A DNA stretch of 64,000 nucleotides from Nemertoderma westbladi (GCA_032718475.1 JAUCBJ010003721.1:62001-126000); one strand, 5' to 3'; positions 37,342 to 49,999 are shown, counted from the first letter of the stretch. Numbers and translations are program-made. Notes: generated by a model not told the origin, from the sequence alone.

Positions 37342-37787
37342 CAGTCAGGAACACTGGTCACAATATGTCTAATTTACAGCCAGAATGTGTCCGCGGAAAA
37401 CGCTCTCAGAGTGAAATTTCCCCATAGAAAACAATGCTAAATTTCATTTGAAAACCGGCAGTGAAATTTTAACATTGGCATTTTAAAAATTATGCCATTA
37501 GAATCGCCATAAAATTCTGTATAGGCCTACCGGTAAATTAATTTGAGAATTAGAATCTCATCATTGGGATAACTATCATAATATTAAAAATAAAAATGTG
37601 CCCAGCTTCTGCTTTTGAGTAGGCCCTACTAGTGGAGTTACAGCCAAAATATGTCCGGAAATATAATCGCAGCCTGTGAAGGACTGAAGGACAAATAGTG
37701 GCTGCACGGACACTTTCTGGCTGTAAATATGTGGACAATTTTTGGCTGAGCTTCAGCCAGAAAGTGACCAGTGTTCTTTCCTAACTG
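37342..37787. mobile_element. 446-bp MITE, copy 1, 5-bp target duplication
   Basis: Ends are CAGTCAGGAACACTGGTCAC and its near complement; flanks are AATAC on both sides. Inner inverted words (AGCCAGAATGTGTCC against GGACACTTTCTGGCT) extend the palindromic ends. It is about 95 percent identical by eye to 38512-38956. Confidence 0.88.
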
Positions 37788-38139
37788 AATACAGCAATAG
37801 GCTGATAGGCCTACAACCAGACAACAATTGACAAAACACTTCTTGATACAGTTTCAGTACCGGAACCGGTCAGCCGGTGACACTGTCTGACTGTCTACTG
37901 TAACCAGGCAGAACAGGCTAGGCTATTCGCTATTGCAGTATTCTGGCTGTCTGGTATTGAGCTATCCTGCTATTAGCTGATCAGCATCAGGCTGTTGTAT
38001 CCTTGTATGTCAGTTGTCAGTATGTCTGTATGTTCAGATGTTGTAGGGCCTATTGTCTGATTGTCAGATTGTAATAACGACACCGGCCTGTCGCTGTCAG
38101 CCTGTATGGAATCCATCCAAAAAGTGCGCCGGCAGGCCG

Positions 38140-38280
38140 GATAGCGCGCCGACCGATTTTTATGTGCCGCGCGCTGATGCAATTTCGAAGCAAACCCCAC
38201 GCCAACGAAATTTTTAAGCGCGCCGCACATTGAAACAATTTTGAAGGGCGCCGCGCCAATGCAATTTTGAAGGAGTGTAA
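38140..38280. repeat. GC-rich degenerate tandem (GCGCCGC ... CAATTTTGAAG)
   Basis: Three to four units of about 35-45 bp alternate a GCGCGCCG block with AATGCAATTTTGAAG-like DNA. It stands out in base composition from its AT-rich surroundings. Confidence 0.6.
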
Positions 38281-38511
38281 CCAGTCCGCCGATCTCAGTA
38301 CTCCTGTACGTACCTGTCCCTCTCCCTGTACAGCTGTACGCTGCACAGTCAGACAGTAGTAACCACTAACTAGCTAACAGACTAACCAGGCTGCCAGGTA
38401 ACCATACATGATACATCATACAACTGTAGGGTAAGACGGGGTAAAATCAAAATGGGACAAGTTTGGTATGTTTGGTTCTATAAGCAAGAGGGATTTTCCT
38501 GGATGGATATA

Positions 38512-38956
38512 CAGTCAGGAACACTGGTCACAATATGTCCAATTTACAGCCAGAATGTGTCCGCGGAAAACGCACTCAGAGTGAAATTTCTCCATAGAAA
38601 ACAATGCTAAATTTCATTTGAAATTGGCAGTGAAATTTTAACATTGGCATTCTAAAAATTATGCCATTAGAATCGTCATAAAATTCTGTATAAATTAATT
38701 TGAGAATTAGAATTTCATCGTTGGGATAACTATCTGACTATATACAGATATAATAATATTAAAAATAAAAATGTGCCCAGCTTCTGCTTTGAGTAGGCCT
38801 ACTATTGGAGTTACAGACAAAATATGTCCGGAAATATAATCGCAGCCTGTCTGCCTGTGAAGGACAAATAGTGGCTGCACGGACACTTTCTGGCTGTAAA
38901 TATGTGGACAATTTTTGGCTGAGCTTCAGCCAGAAAGTGACCAGTGTTCCTAACTG
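38512..38956. mobile_element. 445-bp MITE, copy 2, 5-bp target duplication
   Basis: Same ends and body as 37342-37787, with flanking ATATA on both sides. Two independent insertions with different 5-bp duplications fix the element borders. Confidence 0.88.
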
Positions 38957-39271
38957 ATATAATCAAAGCATATTCTGTACATATGAACTCTGGGCTATCA
39001 GATTGTACCAAAATAACACCCTGCAGCCCTAAGCCTTTGGTTCAGGTGATTTATTTTTAAAAAAGTCGCAGTGTCCCACTTTACCCCGAGTGGGGTAAAG
39101 TGGGACATCCGGGGTAGGCTAAAGTGGGACATGAGGCATTGTTAGTGTTAGTTAGTCAAGTTCAGAAGTTAGATTAAGATTAGGGCCTATGACAGTCTGA
39201 CAGTATGAGTTGAAATAGCAGTATGAGTATGAGTAGGCCTAGTTAAGACCAGCTGACCAGTATGAGCTAGG

Positions 39272-42200
39272 CAGTAGGGAACATACCCTTAAATAAGCTC
39301 CAAAAGTGGGTTCTTATTTAAGGAAAATGGCTCTTATTTAGGGGTTTTTGGGCCTTTTTTGGATATTTTTTCGACATAATATGCAAGAACTTGTTTCAGG
39401 TAAAAATACCGCATAATTTTATTTCACAATATAAAAGTTGGGTCTTTCTTGAACCTAATGCAAAAAACCAGAAAACATTTCACCGTCCGGTTTTTTTTCT
39501 ACAAGCGTTTTAAAATTGCATCAAAAATACGACCAGTTCCTAAATAAGAGGGATTTTTTAAATTTACCTTATTTAAGACATCGAAATTGTACACATAAAT
39601 ACTAAAAGTCCTTAAATAAGAACTTTTTGACATGGGTTTCATATTTAGGTATACAATTTCATTCCAAAATCTGCATACTCCTTAAATAAATTAAATATTT
39701 CTCATTTCTCATATATTAAATTAAATAAATTAAATTAAATATCCTTATATAATGTCTCTTTTAACCTCGTCTCCCAGCCCCGTCCTCCTTCTGCCCTTAA
39801 CTGCTTATGACAGTTATGACCTCCTAACTGCCTAACCTTTACAGGACATTGCAAGATGCAGAGATAAGGGAGCTTCTGAACTTAATTTGATAGGTGCAAA
39901 AATGCACAACGAGCAACAATGACCAACAATAAGCAACAACGAGCAACAAATGAACAATGAGTAACAAAACAACGAGCAACAATGAGCAACAACGAGTAAC
40001 ATTGAGCAACAATGAGCAATACTAAAGTACAACAACGAGCAATAATGAGGAACAACGACTGAACGAGCAACAATGAGCAACAACGAGTAACAATGAGCAA
40101 CTACAGAACTATGACTACTATGAGTAACATTGAGCAACAATGAGAAACAATGAGCAACAACGAGCAAAAATGAGCAATAATAAAGTACAACAACGAGCAA
40201 CAGCGAGAAACAACGAACAACAATGAGCAATAATGAGGAACAACGACTGAACGAGCAACAACGAGTAACATTGAGAAACAACGAGCAACAATGAGCAATA
40301 ATAAAGTACAACAACGAGCAACAATGAGCAACAACGAGCAACAATGAGGAACAACGACTGAACGAGCAATAATAAAGTACAACAACGAGCAACAATGAGC
40401 AACAACGAGTAACAATGAGTAATAATGAGCAACAACGAGCAATAATAAAGTACAACAACGAGAAACAACGACCAATAATTAGGACATGAGGAACAAAGAG
40501 TAACAATGAGCAACAATGACAATGAGTAACAACGAGCTGACGAGTAACATTGAGCAATAATAAAGTATAACAACGAGTAACATTGAGCAACAATGAGCAA
40601 TAATAAAGAACAACAACGAGCAACAATGAGCAACAACGAGCAATAATGAGCAACAACTGAACAACGACTGAACGAGCAACAACGAGTTATATTGAGCAAC
40701 AACGAGCAATAATAAAGTACAACAACGACTGAACGAGCAGCAATGAGTAATATTGAGCAACAATGAGGAACAACGATTGAACGAGCAATAATAAAGTACA
40801 ACAACGAGCAACAATGAGCAACAAAGAGCAATAATAGAGTACAACGAGCAATAATAAAGTACAACTAACGAGCAACAATGAGCACCAACAAGCAACAATG
40901 AGCAACAATGACCAACAACGGGAAATAATAAAGCACAACGAGCAGCAATGTGCAACAACGAGCAACAAACTGCGTCGAACCGGATTGAATGTGGGGGAGA
41001 GCCACGTTCAAGTGAGCGAAACCTTAGCATATGGGTGCTATTAACGAGTTGTCTGTCGTCGTTGTAAATTTTTTATCGCTAATAACTCGGTCATTCCTTG
41101 ATGAAATTAAACGAAACTTGGTATGTATGTAGTCTGTCAAAAGATTAGAAATAATCTAAAGTTTGGTAAAAAACAAACTGACAAACGAACACAATGAGGC
41201 AAATTAAGGAGACGAGTATTGTGTTGAACGACCTCTGACTAACGAAAGACAACATGTTAATGGGGTGGGGCCCCTATCAGCTAGGGCTAGCTAAGGCTTT
41301 GCTCATTTCATGCTGCGTAAAGGTCCCACGAACGTGTCCCACTGCTGCGTGAGCCAGTTGAGCCAAAAACGTCATCCAGTCATCATCTTTAACCTTCATA
41401 ACGTCTATCAGCTGCCCGACGGAACCATCTTTGTGTCTATTGACATGAAATTGACATTGGTTTTTTTTTCACACCTTTCTGCCTTTCAAGTACAACATTG
41501 TGGCAATCCATCTAAGTGGGGCGTAACGCGGAGCAGGAGAGGAAATGCAGGACACAAGTTAGTTTTTCGAAACTGTGCGGCGATGTCCAGTTACTTGAGT
41601 CATGCTGTCATGTCTCATCGAAATACCTGACAATGTATGTGCGCTCAGATGGGCGATGGGCTATTCTTTTGAATATCAATGGGCTATTCTATGCTACCGT
41701 GTGAGGTAAGAATGCCAGTTCTAGCGACTTCATTATGATACGATATTCTATAGAGGATTTATAGAGTGCAGTGCAACTATTGTCTGATTGTCCTTATCCT
41801 TAACCCAACAAAGCAATATTCAGACTGACATAAATCAAAGAATTAGGGTATGAAAGAAGTGTAACATATACTGCACACTGTAAGGAATAAGGAATATTTA
41901 TTTTATTTAAGGAATGTGCAGATTTTGGAATACAATTGTATTCCTAAATAAGAAACCCAGGTCAAAAAGTTCTTATTTAGGGACTTTTGGTCTTTATTTT
42001 CGATTTCGATATCTTAAATAAGGTAAATTTAAAAAATCCCGCTTATTTAGGAACTAGTCGTATTTTTGATGCAATTTTAAAACGCTTGTAGAAAAAAAAC
42101 CGGACGGTGAAATGTTTTCTGGTTTTTTGCTTTATGTTCAAGAAAGACCCAACTTTTACATTGTGAAATAAAATTATGCGGTATTTTTTCCTGAAACAAG

Positions 42201-42318
42201 TTATTGCATATTATATCGAAAAAATATCCAAAAAAGGCCCAAAAACCCCTAAATAAGAGCCATTTTCCTTAAATAAGAACCCACTTTTGGAGCTTATTTA
42301 AGGGTATGTTCCCTACTG
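39272..42318. mobile_element. 3.05-kb element with roughly 400-bp terminal inverted repeats
   Basis: The left arm (39272-39690) and right arm (41900-42318) are inverted copies with minor differences, starting CAGTAGGGAACATACCC. CTAGG flanks both sides. The arms are rich in CTTAAATAAG-like words. The interior holds the 11-bp purine-biased minisatellite and a short stretch I could not identify (41280-41700). No transposase was recognised. Confidence 0.88.
39885..40975. repeat. 1.1-kb minisatellite of 10-11-bp ACAACGAGCAA / ACAATGAGCAA units
   Basis: Strongly strand-asymmetric: the plus strand is nearly T-poor. The two unit types alternate irregularly, with AATAATAAAGTACAACAACG interruptions. 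It fills most of the interior of the 3-kb inverted-repeat element. Confidence 0.95.
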
Positions 42319-42559
42319 CTAGGCCTAATAACTAAATGCAATAGGCCTAGTAGCTATAAAAGCTATAAAACTCAACAATCATAGAGAAAAATCATCTAGG
42401 CTCTGAGGCTATTTACAGATTTAGGCCTACCAGCCTACGGAGTTAGTTACAGCTATCTGCCTATTGCTGCCTATCAGCCTATCTAGTAAAACTACAAATC
42501 TGTGTAGGCCTAACTCAAAAACGATCAGGAATTTGGACAATTGGCTGATTGGACTTATT

Positions 42560-42817
42560 CTACACCGGGTCCTACGAATTACCCCAAAATACCCCAAAAC
42601 ACCCCAAAATACTCCAAAATACCCCAAAATAGTCAAAAATACCCCAAAAGGCTAAAAAATTACCCCAAAATAAGCTAACAATGTTTTTTAACAGCGAGGG
42701 AAAGGAGCAGGTTACAGTGGCAAGTTTTTTTAACCAAAACAATAAACGAGAGTGAAGAAACAATTTTTAATTATTTTGGGGTAATTCGTCATTATTTTGG
42801 GGTAAGATGCAGTGTAG
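42560..42817. mobile_element. Possible MITE built from TACCCCAAAA repeats
   Basis: Ends resemble inverted CTACACYG followed by GAATTACCCCAAAATA on each side. The left half is a tandem of ACCCCAAAAT 10-mers. No target duplication is visible, so the borders are uncertain. Confidence 0.45.
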
Positions 42818-43106
42818 GCCCATGGCCTACTATATATAGTAGGCCATGGTAGGCCTAATATCGATCACGGTACGGTACTAACAGCCTACTGCAGTACTGT
42901 CTGACTGTTTACTGCAACTGCAGTAGGCCTACACAGTACAGCAGTAGTTGTACAGTTGTACTGGTGCAGTACCGGTAGTTAGTACTGATAATAATCTGAA
43001 TTTTGGAATTGAAGACTGCTTTACTGACAGAAATGCTATTGTGTGATACCAGCACCAATTACGTTAGCTGAAGAGAAAAATGTTAATAAAAATTAATGTA
43101 ATTTTC

Positions 43107-44205
43107 GGGTAAATCTTTTCGACCTAGGCGTAGACCTACGCGTAGCTACGCGTAGTTCGCAACATTGGGTCATATATCACCAGTTTCAGAGTTTTAACAT
43201 TAACTACGCGTAGGTGCTACGTATAACTAAGCGTAGGTGCTACCCATAACTATGCCTATACATCGTTTATCTGTTTATCATTAGTAGGCCTACGTTACGT
43301 ATTCCAAGCGGTTCAGTACTAAAATAAGACAATACGGTATGTTCAATAAACAACCCACAACCATCAAATGCTTTCAACAGTAATGCATCCTATACCTGTA
43401 TACTCTATATAGAAGAATACGCTAAGACTACACATATTCTTCACTTCATGCGTTGCGGGTGCTAAAATGTTGTACCGGTAATAATGTTTAGAGTTCAAAA
43501 ATAGTTTACAAAGGAAATAGGCCGATGGTTCTTATCAATTCTCTATGCTTTTTATTGCCTTTGTTCACGATAGGGCAAGTATATATTTAATATGTTAACC
43601 CCTTGACAAGGGAAGGGGGAGACTAAATTGTCTACCATGATTGGTTGCACTTGTTATTTGACCAAACAATTGAATTATATGCAGTATTTATCAGCTTTCG
43701 TTAACCACTTCACCGGTAGATTGGTAGCTTACTACTGTAGAATATTTAAATAATCCAATGGAAACAAAGATACTTGAATCATGAGACGTGAATTTTAAGT
43801 CTACTTTTTATTCATCCTGTGTTTGTATGTGAAAGAGCCGAATATTATTTATTACCAGTGCTATGTAGAGATATGAGTTTCCGATTCTGTTATTCCATTT
43901 GTCTGATAATCAGATACCTGACATATACCGATACTTGCCTAACAACTAAACCCTACCGGACCTGAAATGAAAAATCATTGTTCTCAGGACGGCTACGCGT
44001 AGCTACGCGTAGCACCTTCGCGTAGTTTCAAAATACCTACGCGTAGAACCTTCGCGTAGTTTCAAAATACCTACGCGTAATTCCAAAATAACTACGCGTA
44101 GTTTTAAAACTTCTACGCGTAGTTGTTAAAATGGCAGTAAGTCTGGCCCTACCGGTAAATGACAGGAATGGAAGTTACAAACTACGCGGTCGAAAAGATT
44201 TACCC
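43107..44205. mobile_element. 1.1-kb hAT-type element with CTACGCGTAG palindromes
   Basis: Ends GGGTAAATCTTTTCGACC are perfect inverted repeats, flanked by an 8-bp duplication TAATTTTC (43099-43106, 44206-44213). Both subterminal zones carry many CTACGCGTAG or half-palindromes. It is non-coding. Confidence 0.9.
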
Positions 44206-44342
44206 TAATTTTCGACTAGTTAAATTAATGATAAAGTTTAAAGATATTTTAAGAATTTATCGGATATTTTAATTTAAAGAATTTAAAATATAACTTTAAA
44301 ATCTGTCAACTATTACAAACGGGCGCTGGAAGCACGGGGGCA

Positions 44343-44401
44343 GCTGCCCCCCCCCCCCCCCCCCTTGCCCTAATGACAGGGGGGGGGGGGGGGGGGGCAG
44401 C
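44343..44401. repeat. Poly-C / poly-G inverted pair
   Basis: A run of about 18 C preceded by CTG and a run of about 18 G followed by CAG flank 14 nt, forming a potential long hairpin at the junction between the CTACGCGTAG element and the LINE cluster. Confidence 0.85.
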
Positions 44402-44500
44402 AATGTGCACTCCAGAATTACCTCACACAACGGCCCATCTAACTATACAAGAGTCCCACAAGAAATGAAAATTAATAAGTTGGTGCCAATTCCCACTACT
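44400..44500 (+). mobile_element. LINE fragment, RT segment in plus orientation
   Basis: The plus strand reads YTRVPQEMKINKLVPIP, the same segment found on the minus strand in the adjacent LINE (TRVPQEMKTNKLVPVPKK). It abuts the 3' end of that opposite-strand copy, so it marks a rearrangement. Confidence 0.7.
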
Positions 44501-46540
44501 AGGATCGGCATGCTGCATTGCAGCTGCATTTTTAAGAATGCTGTGCCGGCTTATCGACAAAATTGCACCGCCACAACTCCCTATCACCCATGACATTTGC
44601 TAGATCATCCGCATCTTCAAGGCCAGTGTCATTTAAGATGCGTCTCAAGAAAGTCATGGGCTGTCCACCATGCTTATTCCCTCCATGAGGCTGCCAAAGT
44701 ACAAGATTATGCACTGGCTGGTCCTCACGGCGAAAGCAATATCCTGCAAAGCGGAGGCGATTTTGTTCTAGTGTCAAGCTTGGGGGAACCAATGAGACAC
44801 CTCCAATGTTATATAGTGTCTGGTTGGAGATGTGTGCATTGTACTTGACACAATGAACCCGGCGTAGCATTCTTGTGAATGTGCCATCCAGAGATTTGGT
44901 GTCCTCAGCAGTTAGAGCCCAGCATGGACTCCCATAGTGGAACTACTGCTGCTCTAAGTAATCGGACCTTAAGTTTCCGATTAATTCTCGGTGACTTCCA
45001 AATCCTGGAAAGCCTATTCAAGGCTGCCCATGCCTTTCCCTTACGTATTCGAAGGTCCTCACCTGACTTCCGGATCCATGATCCCTGGTAACAGAAGTCA
45101 TCCACATGCTCAAGCATACCATCTTTTGAGCTTATGCTCATCCGATCAGAGACTTGCTGAGGACTTTCAAAGTTAACTGTCAAAATTTTCGTCTTTCTGG
45201 AGTTAATAAAAAGACCAACACTAGAAGCAGCATGTTCTAATGAACTGAGGAGCCGTTGGGCTCCCTCTAATGATTCTGAGAGTACTGTACTCCTAAGTCA
45301 TCAGCAAAGTCTAGATCAGTTAGGTACTTGGTAGGGTTTCCTCGACTTCTGGAGCCAGTAGGTGGAGTTATCATCACCCCATCATCATTATGATGATCTA
45401 AGGACATGCGTAGAACATAGTCAACAACAATTATGAACAAGAATGGTGCAAGTGTGTCTCCCTGGAGGACGCCCCATAACACTTCAAATGGTTCTGTGTC
45501 ACCGTCAACAGTAGACACAAATGTTGTCGAACCATCGTATACTGATCTGATTGCTGCAATAATTTTATCAGGAATCCCATATAATGAAAGTATGCTGAAC
45601 ATACGTGAGCGAGAGACTGAATCAAAGGCCTTGAAGACGTCAACAAAGATAACAGCCAGATGCCTGTCTTTCTTTTTTGATAACTCTTCAATTATCCTTC
45701 TAAGTGCCAAAATGGGCTCCATGGTCCCACGACCTTTACGGAACCCATTCTGATTTCACAGAGCAGTCTCTCAATGGGATCCCTGATGCGATTTAATATA
45801 ATTCTATTGTATAGCTTTGCAGCAATCGAGATCAATGAGATTCCCCGAAAAGTACCATAGAGTGTTAGGTTGCTCTTCTTGGGAACTGGCACCAACTTAT
45901 TTGTTTTCATTTCTTGTGGGACTCTTGTTGTTCGGTACATGTCTACTATGATGGGATAGATGAGCTTTAAACACTCAGGTATTTTAAAGACCTCAGGGGG
46001 AACACCATCTACTCCACTGGCACGATTGGTCTTAATGCTCTTTGCAGCAGCCTTCACTTCTGCAAAGGAAATATCACCAATGGGAATATCTGGGAGTACA
46101 GACTCAGACACTTTTACTTCTATAAAGTTATCAGGCAATACCTTGTCATTATTGAGGAGCTTTTCAAAGTGGGTCTTCCAACCATTGAGGCGATCGGCTG
46201 GTGTTTCGGCCTTAACCTTGGTGGTTGGTTGGCCTTTTCGACCAGCAAGCAAGTTGATCGATCTCCATGCCTGGGATGATTGCCTGCTGTCGTCAGCATC
46301 ATTGATGGCATCAACCTGTTGGTTTATTAGCTCCTGCAAATTAAGAGAGTACTGCCTGTTCAGGGACCTAGATGCAGCCTTAACTGCATTCTTGGCCGCT
46401 GTAGTCTGATTGAGTCGGGACTCTCTCTGCGCCTTGTAGAGGTCATTTCGGCGTTTCCTGTTTCGAGGGTATACAGGAACTGTTTCCGCAGCTGCTAACT
46501 TAACTGCCTCTGTGAAGGCAGTTCCCAAGGATAAGGGCAA
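44495..46540 (-). mobile_element. Non-LTR retrotransposon copy A (RT domain to 3' end), frameshifted
   Basis: Read right to left: a charged linker before the RT, ASGVDGVPPEVFK, GISLISIAAKLYNRIILNRI, then a frame change at 45690-45780, MEPILALRRIIEEL, VIFVDVFKAFDSVS (first catalytic Asp), GVLQGDTLAPFLF, LDFADDL (catalytic FADD, near 45300), and C-terminal pieces (GSWIRKSGEDL, RLRFAGYCFRREDQPV) in further frames. No endonuclease domain is present, so the copy is 5'-truncated. The motifs are those of RTE/CR1-like LINEs; I do not assign a clade. Confidence 0.9.
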
Positions 46541-47530
46541 CCTAATACCCTATGGATCTTTTCGGGGAATCTCATTGATCTCGATTGCTGCAAAAAGCTA
46601 TCAAATATAATATTATATTAAATTGCATCAGGGATCCTATTGAGAGACACTCAAAAGGATAATAGGAAGAGTTATCAAAAAGGAAAGGACAGGCATCAGG
46701 CTGTTATCTTTGTTGACTTCTTCAAGGCCTTTGATTCAGTCTCTCGCTCACGTATGTTCAGCATACTTTCATTATATGGGATTTCTGTTGAAATTATTGC
46801 AGCAATCAGATCAGTATACAATGGTTCGACGATATCTGTGTCTACTGTTGACTGTGACACAGATCCATCCGAAGTGTTGTGGGGGTCCTTCGTGGTGATA
46901 CACTTTGCACCATTCTTATTTATAATTGTGGTTGACTACTATATGTTCTACCTATGTCCTTAGATCATCATAATGATGATGGAGTGATGATAACTCCACC
47001 TACTGTCTCCAGAAGTCGAGGAAACCCTACCAAGTACCTAACTGATCTAGACTGCTGATGACTTAAGAGACTCACCAGAGGGAGCCCAACGGCTCCTTAG
47101 CTCATTAGAATAGGCTGCTTCTAGTGTTGGTCTTTTTGTTCCTCAGGAAGACCAACATTTTGACAGTTAACTTTGAAAGTCCTCAGAAAATGTCTGATTG
47201 TATGAGCATAAGCTCAGAAGATGATATGTTTGAGCAGGTTGACGACTTCTGTTGTCTGGGATCATGGATCGGGAAGTCAGGTGAGGACCTTCGCAGACGT
47301 CAGGGAAAGGAATACGATTTGGAAGTCACACAGAATACGTCGGAAACTAAAGGTCCAAATTTTAAGAGCATCAGTAGTTCCAGTACTCCTCTATGGGAGT
47401 CCATGCTGGGCTCTAACTGCAGAGGACACCAAATCTCTAGATGGCACAATCACAGGAATGCTACGTCGGGGTAACTGTTTGAAGTACAATGCACAAATCT
47501 TCAACCTATATTCTAATATAAGCGAAGCTT
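46541..47530 (+). mobile_element. Non-LTR retrotransposon copy B, inverted relative to copy A
   Basis: The plus strand begins inside the RT (YGSFRGISLISIAAK) and continues with VIFVDFFKAFDSVSRSRMFS, then the same C-terminal segments as copy A (VNFESPQKMSDCMSISSED, DDFCCLGSWIGKSGEDLRRR). GVLQGDT is corrupted and the C-terminus is in shifted frames. It meets copy A head to head at about 46540. Confidence 0.88.
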
Positions 47531-47745
47531 CGTAAACCATACCATAATAAATTCCAAATAATGACGCCAAAATAAATACAGCACTTTCACAATGGCAGTA
47601 CGCAAGTTTATACTTCCATTCCAAAACAAGAATAATAGTATTCTTCTAATAAAATCAAAGCTTCGTAAATGAATGATGCACAGGATTCGTAAGTAGATTT
47701 TAAGAAAAAGTGATTTACACATGATGCATCAAGATGGGGGTAGGA

Positions 47746-49942
47746 TTACCGGAGATCACCTAGTAGAGAGCAACTTAGAAGGACATGGGCTTCGGTCTGT
47801 ATAGAACCGCATTTACAAAAACGTCTGTCTTGAGGAATACGCGACCACCTGCCAGTCTCGACAGCAAGATATGTGGACATTAAACGGAAACGTGACCAGT
47901 AAATACGGTGGCGTTCAGAACCATGCACGTAGCAGTAGCTACGGTATACGGTGGGAATCTCAAACGAAGGATTTATAGAATTGTAAAACAGCCGTCGGCG
48001 TCGAGTACTGGTAGAGTCATTATGCACAGCTTCTATTAAACCCTCACGCTCCTCGGACGCATAGTTACTGTTGTCCCTAGAATTCGGTCGATTACTAACC
48101 CCATTGGAGTATGTCCTTGGCGAGCTAAACAATAAAAAACTTTCCTTGACGCGTAAGAATAATCGCTTCTGGCGATGGAAGGCCCAATTCCAAAAGAAGA
48201 AGGTCGTGGAAGGTCTGGGGTCGGACGTCAATAGCCGATTTCAGCATGTTAAAGTACTGCTTAGTTCCTGGGGCGGTATTCATAAATGTAACTAACTAGG
48301 AACTTAGTCCTAGTCACATCAAGTTAGTAAGTGCTTGTACTAATTCGGTATTCAGAGAAGTTGGTGCTACTTATTACTAACGTATTTAGTACTAGTTGTT
48401 GCTAAACTGGTATTCATAGAATTTAGTCTTACTTCAGTTAGTATTAGCTGTAACTTACATTTCTAGTCACATGAAGATGTGACTAAGTTGGTAAGAACGC
48501 TTACTTATTCTATGTTGGCCTTCATACATACAGTGTGGTTAATATGTTATGGACGACTCCGGCCACATTATACTCTCTCTTGTTTTTCTAGCATTCTCTG
48601 TTAATTGCAAATGTGTTGTTGCAGAGAAACTATCAAATGTAATGACATAAAGCTTTTTGTTTTTTAAACATATATCCGACTTAAATTTCCAAATTTCAGC
48701 TTACATTCTTGAATGGTGAGATTGCGTCCGTTGAAAAATGTGTTTCGCTAAAGAATTCTACCATTCGCGAACTTTCGCAAGATGACAAAGCGGTAGCGTT
48801 CCCACTTCATTATTTTCATCTCTATTACCAAATGTAAATAACGGGATTCGATAATGGTAGCCAATTGATTTATCGCCTTACTAAAAATAATAATTTTTCA
48901 CTAAAATTTTAACAGGAAATCACTAAAATATTCAGTTTCCACTAAAACCTATTAATTAACATTAAATCTATTAATTATAAATTATTGCTAAAATGTTGGA
49001 AAGGGCAGGTTACAGTGCCACGTTATTCTAACCTAAATAATGAAGGGAATTTATTACAACAGGCCGTAACAGATTTATTTTTGATGATTCAAAAATATAT
49101 TTTAGTGATAATTAAATTGAGTGGAGGAAATATATATTTGATAACGAAAAAAATTTACTGGAAAACAGGAATTGTTTTAGTGACCAATATAATTAATGGC
49201 TTTAATGTAGGCTACCAATACTAATGAAACAGTAAACATAGAGACATGCTTAAGTTGAAACTGAAAGCTTTTTGATAAACATAAGTTAAAGTACCGGCAC
49301 AGCTACAAATAGGCTAGAACTAAGTTTAGTAACAGCTGCCACTAAGTAGCTGTAACTAATACTAACTCTATGAATACCGCCCCAGGAGCAAAATTCGCAC
49401 CTAACCACGATTCGCAGCTATATAAAATCGCTGTCATAACGCCAGCATTAAATACTTTCATTTTCAACCAAAGAGGACTTACCGCGTGTTTGCTCCTAAA
49501 TGAGTGGAATTTCGAAACGTGTTTTACTTTATCAGCTGCATGTAACTCGACAGCTTTTTTACTCCTCCTGATTGGACAATTGGGTCCCTAAATAAATATA
49601 TGATGGGCAGTTCGAAACCTTTAAAACGCTGTCTTTAGTTGCAAAGACAAAATCGGATTTATCACATGAATCGCCGTTAATCACAATAAATTTAATCTTC
49701 TTCTGGTTAATTTTCATATTATATTCATCACAGTAATCTAAGAGAACTTTAAATTTCTGACTCGCGGATTCCCGTGCGCGATGCCATTGTAAGAGAAGGC
49801 AATATATCGAGCTTGAAGGTGAATATATGTCTGCTGGCCAGACAGTAGTGTAGCTAATGCAATGGATGGGGAAGCCAGCCTGCGGCGATATTGATTTGTG
49901 ATGTATATAGGAGGGCCCTTTGCCCCACAAATTCGGGTTCAT
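47746..49942 (-). mobile_element. Second LINE family, RT thumb to C-terminal zinc knuckle, split by an inserted transposon
   Basis: The right part (49942-49387, minus) reads LLDYCDEYNMKINQKKIKF, CPSYIYLGTQLS, and in another frame MKVFNAGVMTAILYSCESW. The left part (48266-47746) reads LKSAIDVRPQTFHDLLLLEL and RFRLMSTYLAVETGRWSRIP, then FCKCGSIQTEAHVLLSCSL, a Cys-rich C-terminal motif common in invertebrate LINEs. The halves become continuous if 48267-49386 is removed. It is truncated at both ends and frameshifted. Confidence 0.85.
48267..49386. mobile_element. 1.1-kb TIR transposon inserted in a LINE
   Basis: The ends are inverted repeats beginning CCTGGGGCGGTATTCATA. Subterminal DNA is rich in TTAGT and ACTAA words in both orientations. 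It has no coding capacity. It interrupts the reading of the surrounding LINE. I could not define a clean target-site duplication, so the superfamily is open. Confidence 0.75.
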
Positions 49943-49999
49943 AATAATTCGGGGAAATGTAAATTTATCTGTGAATATGAAGCACTACTGGAGGCAATA

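Noticed and set aside
39832-41030. Cys/Leu-rich minus-strand frames that look like membrane proteins
   Set aside because: They are translation of the 11-bp purine-biased minisatellite.
41310-41630. 106-codon plus-strand frame inside the 3-kb inverted-repeat element
   Set aside because: No transposase motif or other family signature was seen, and a second overlapping frame looks equally plausible.
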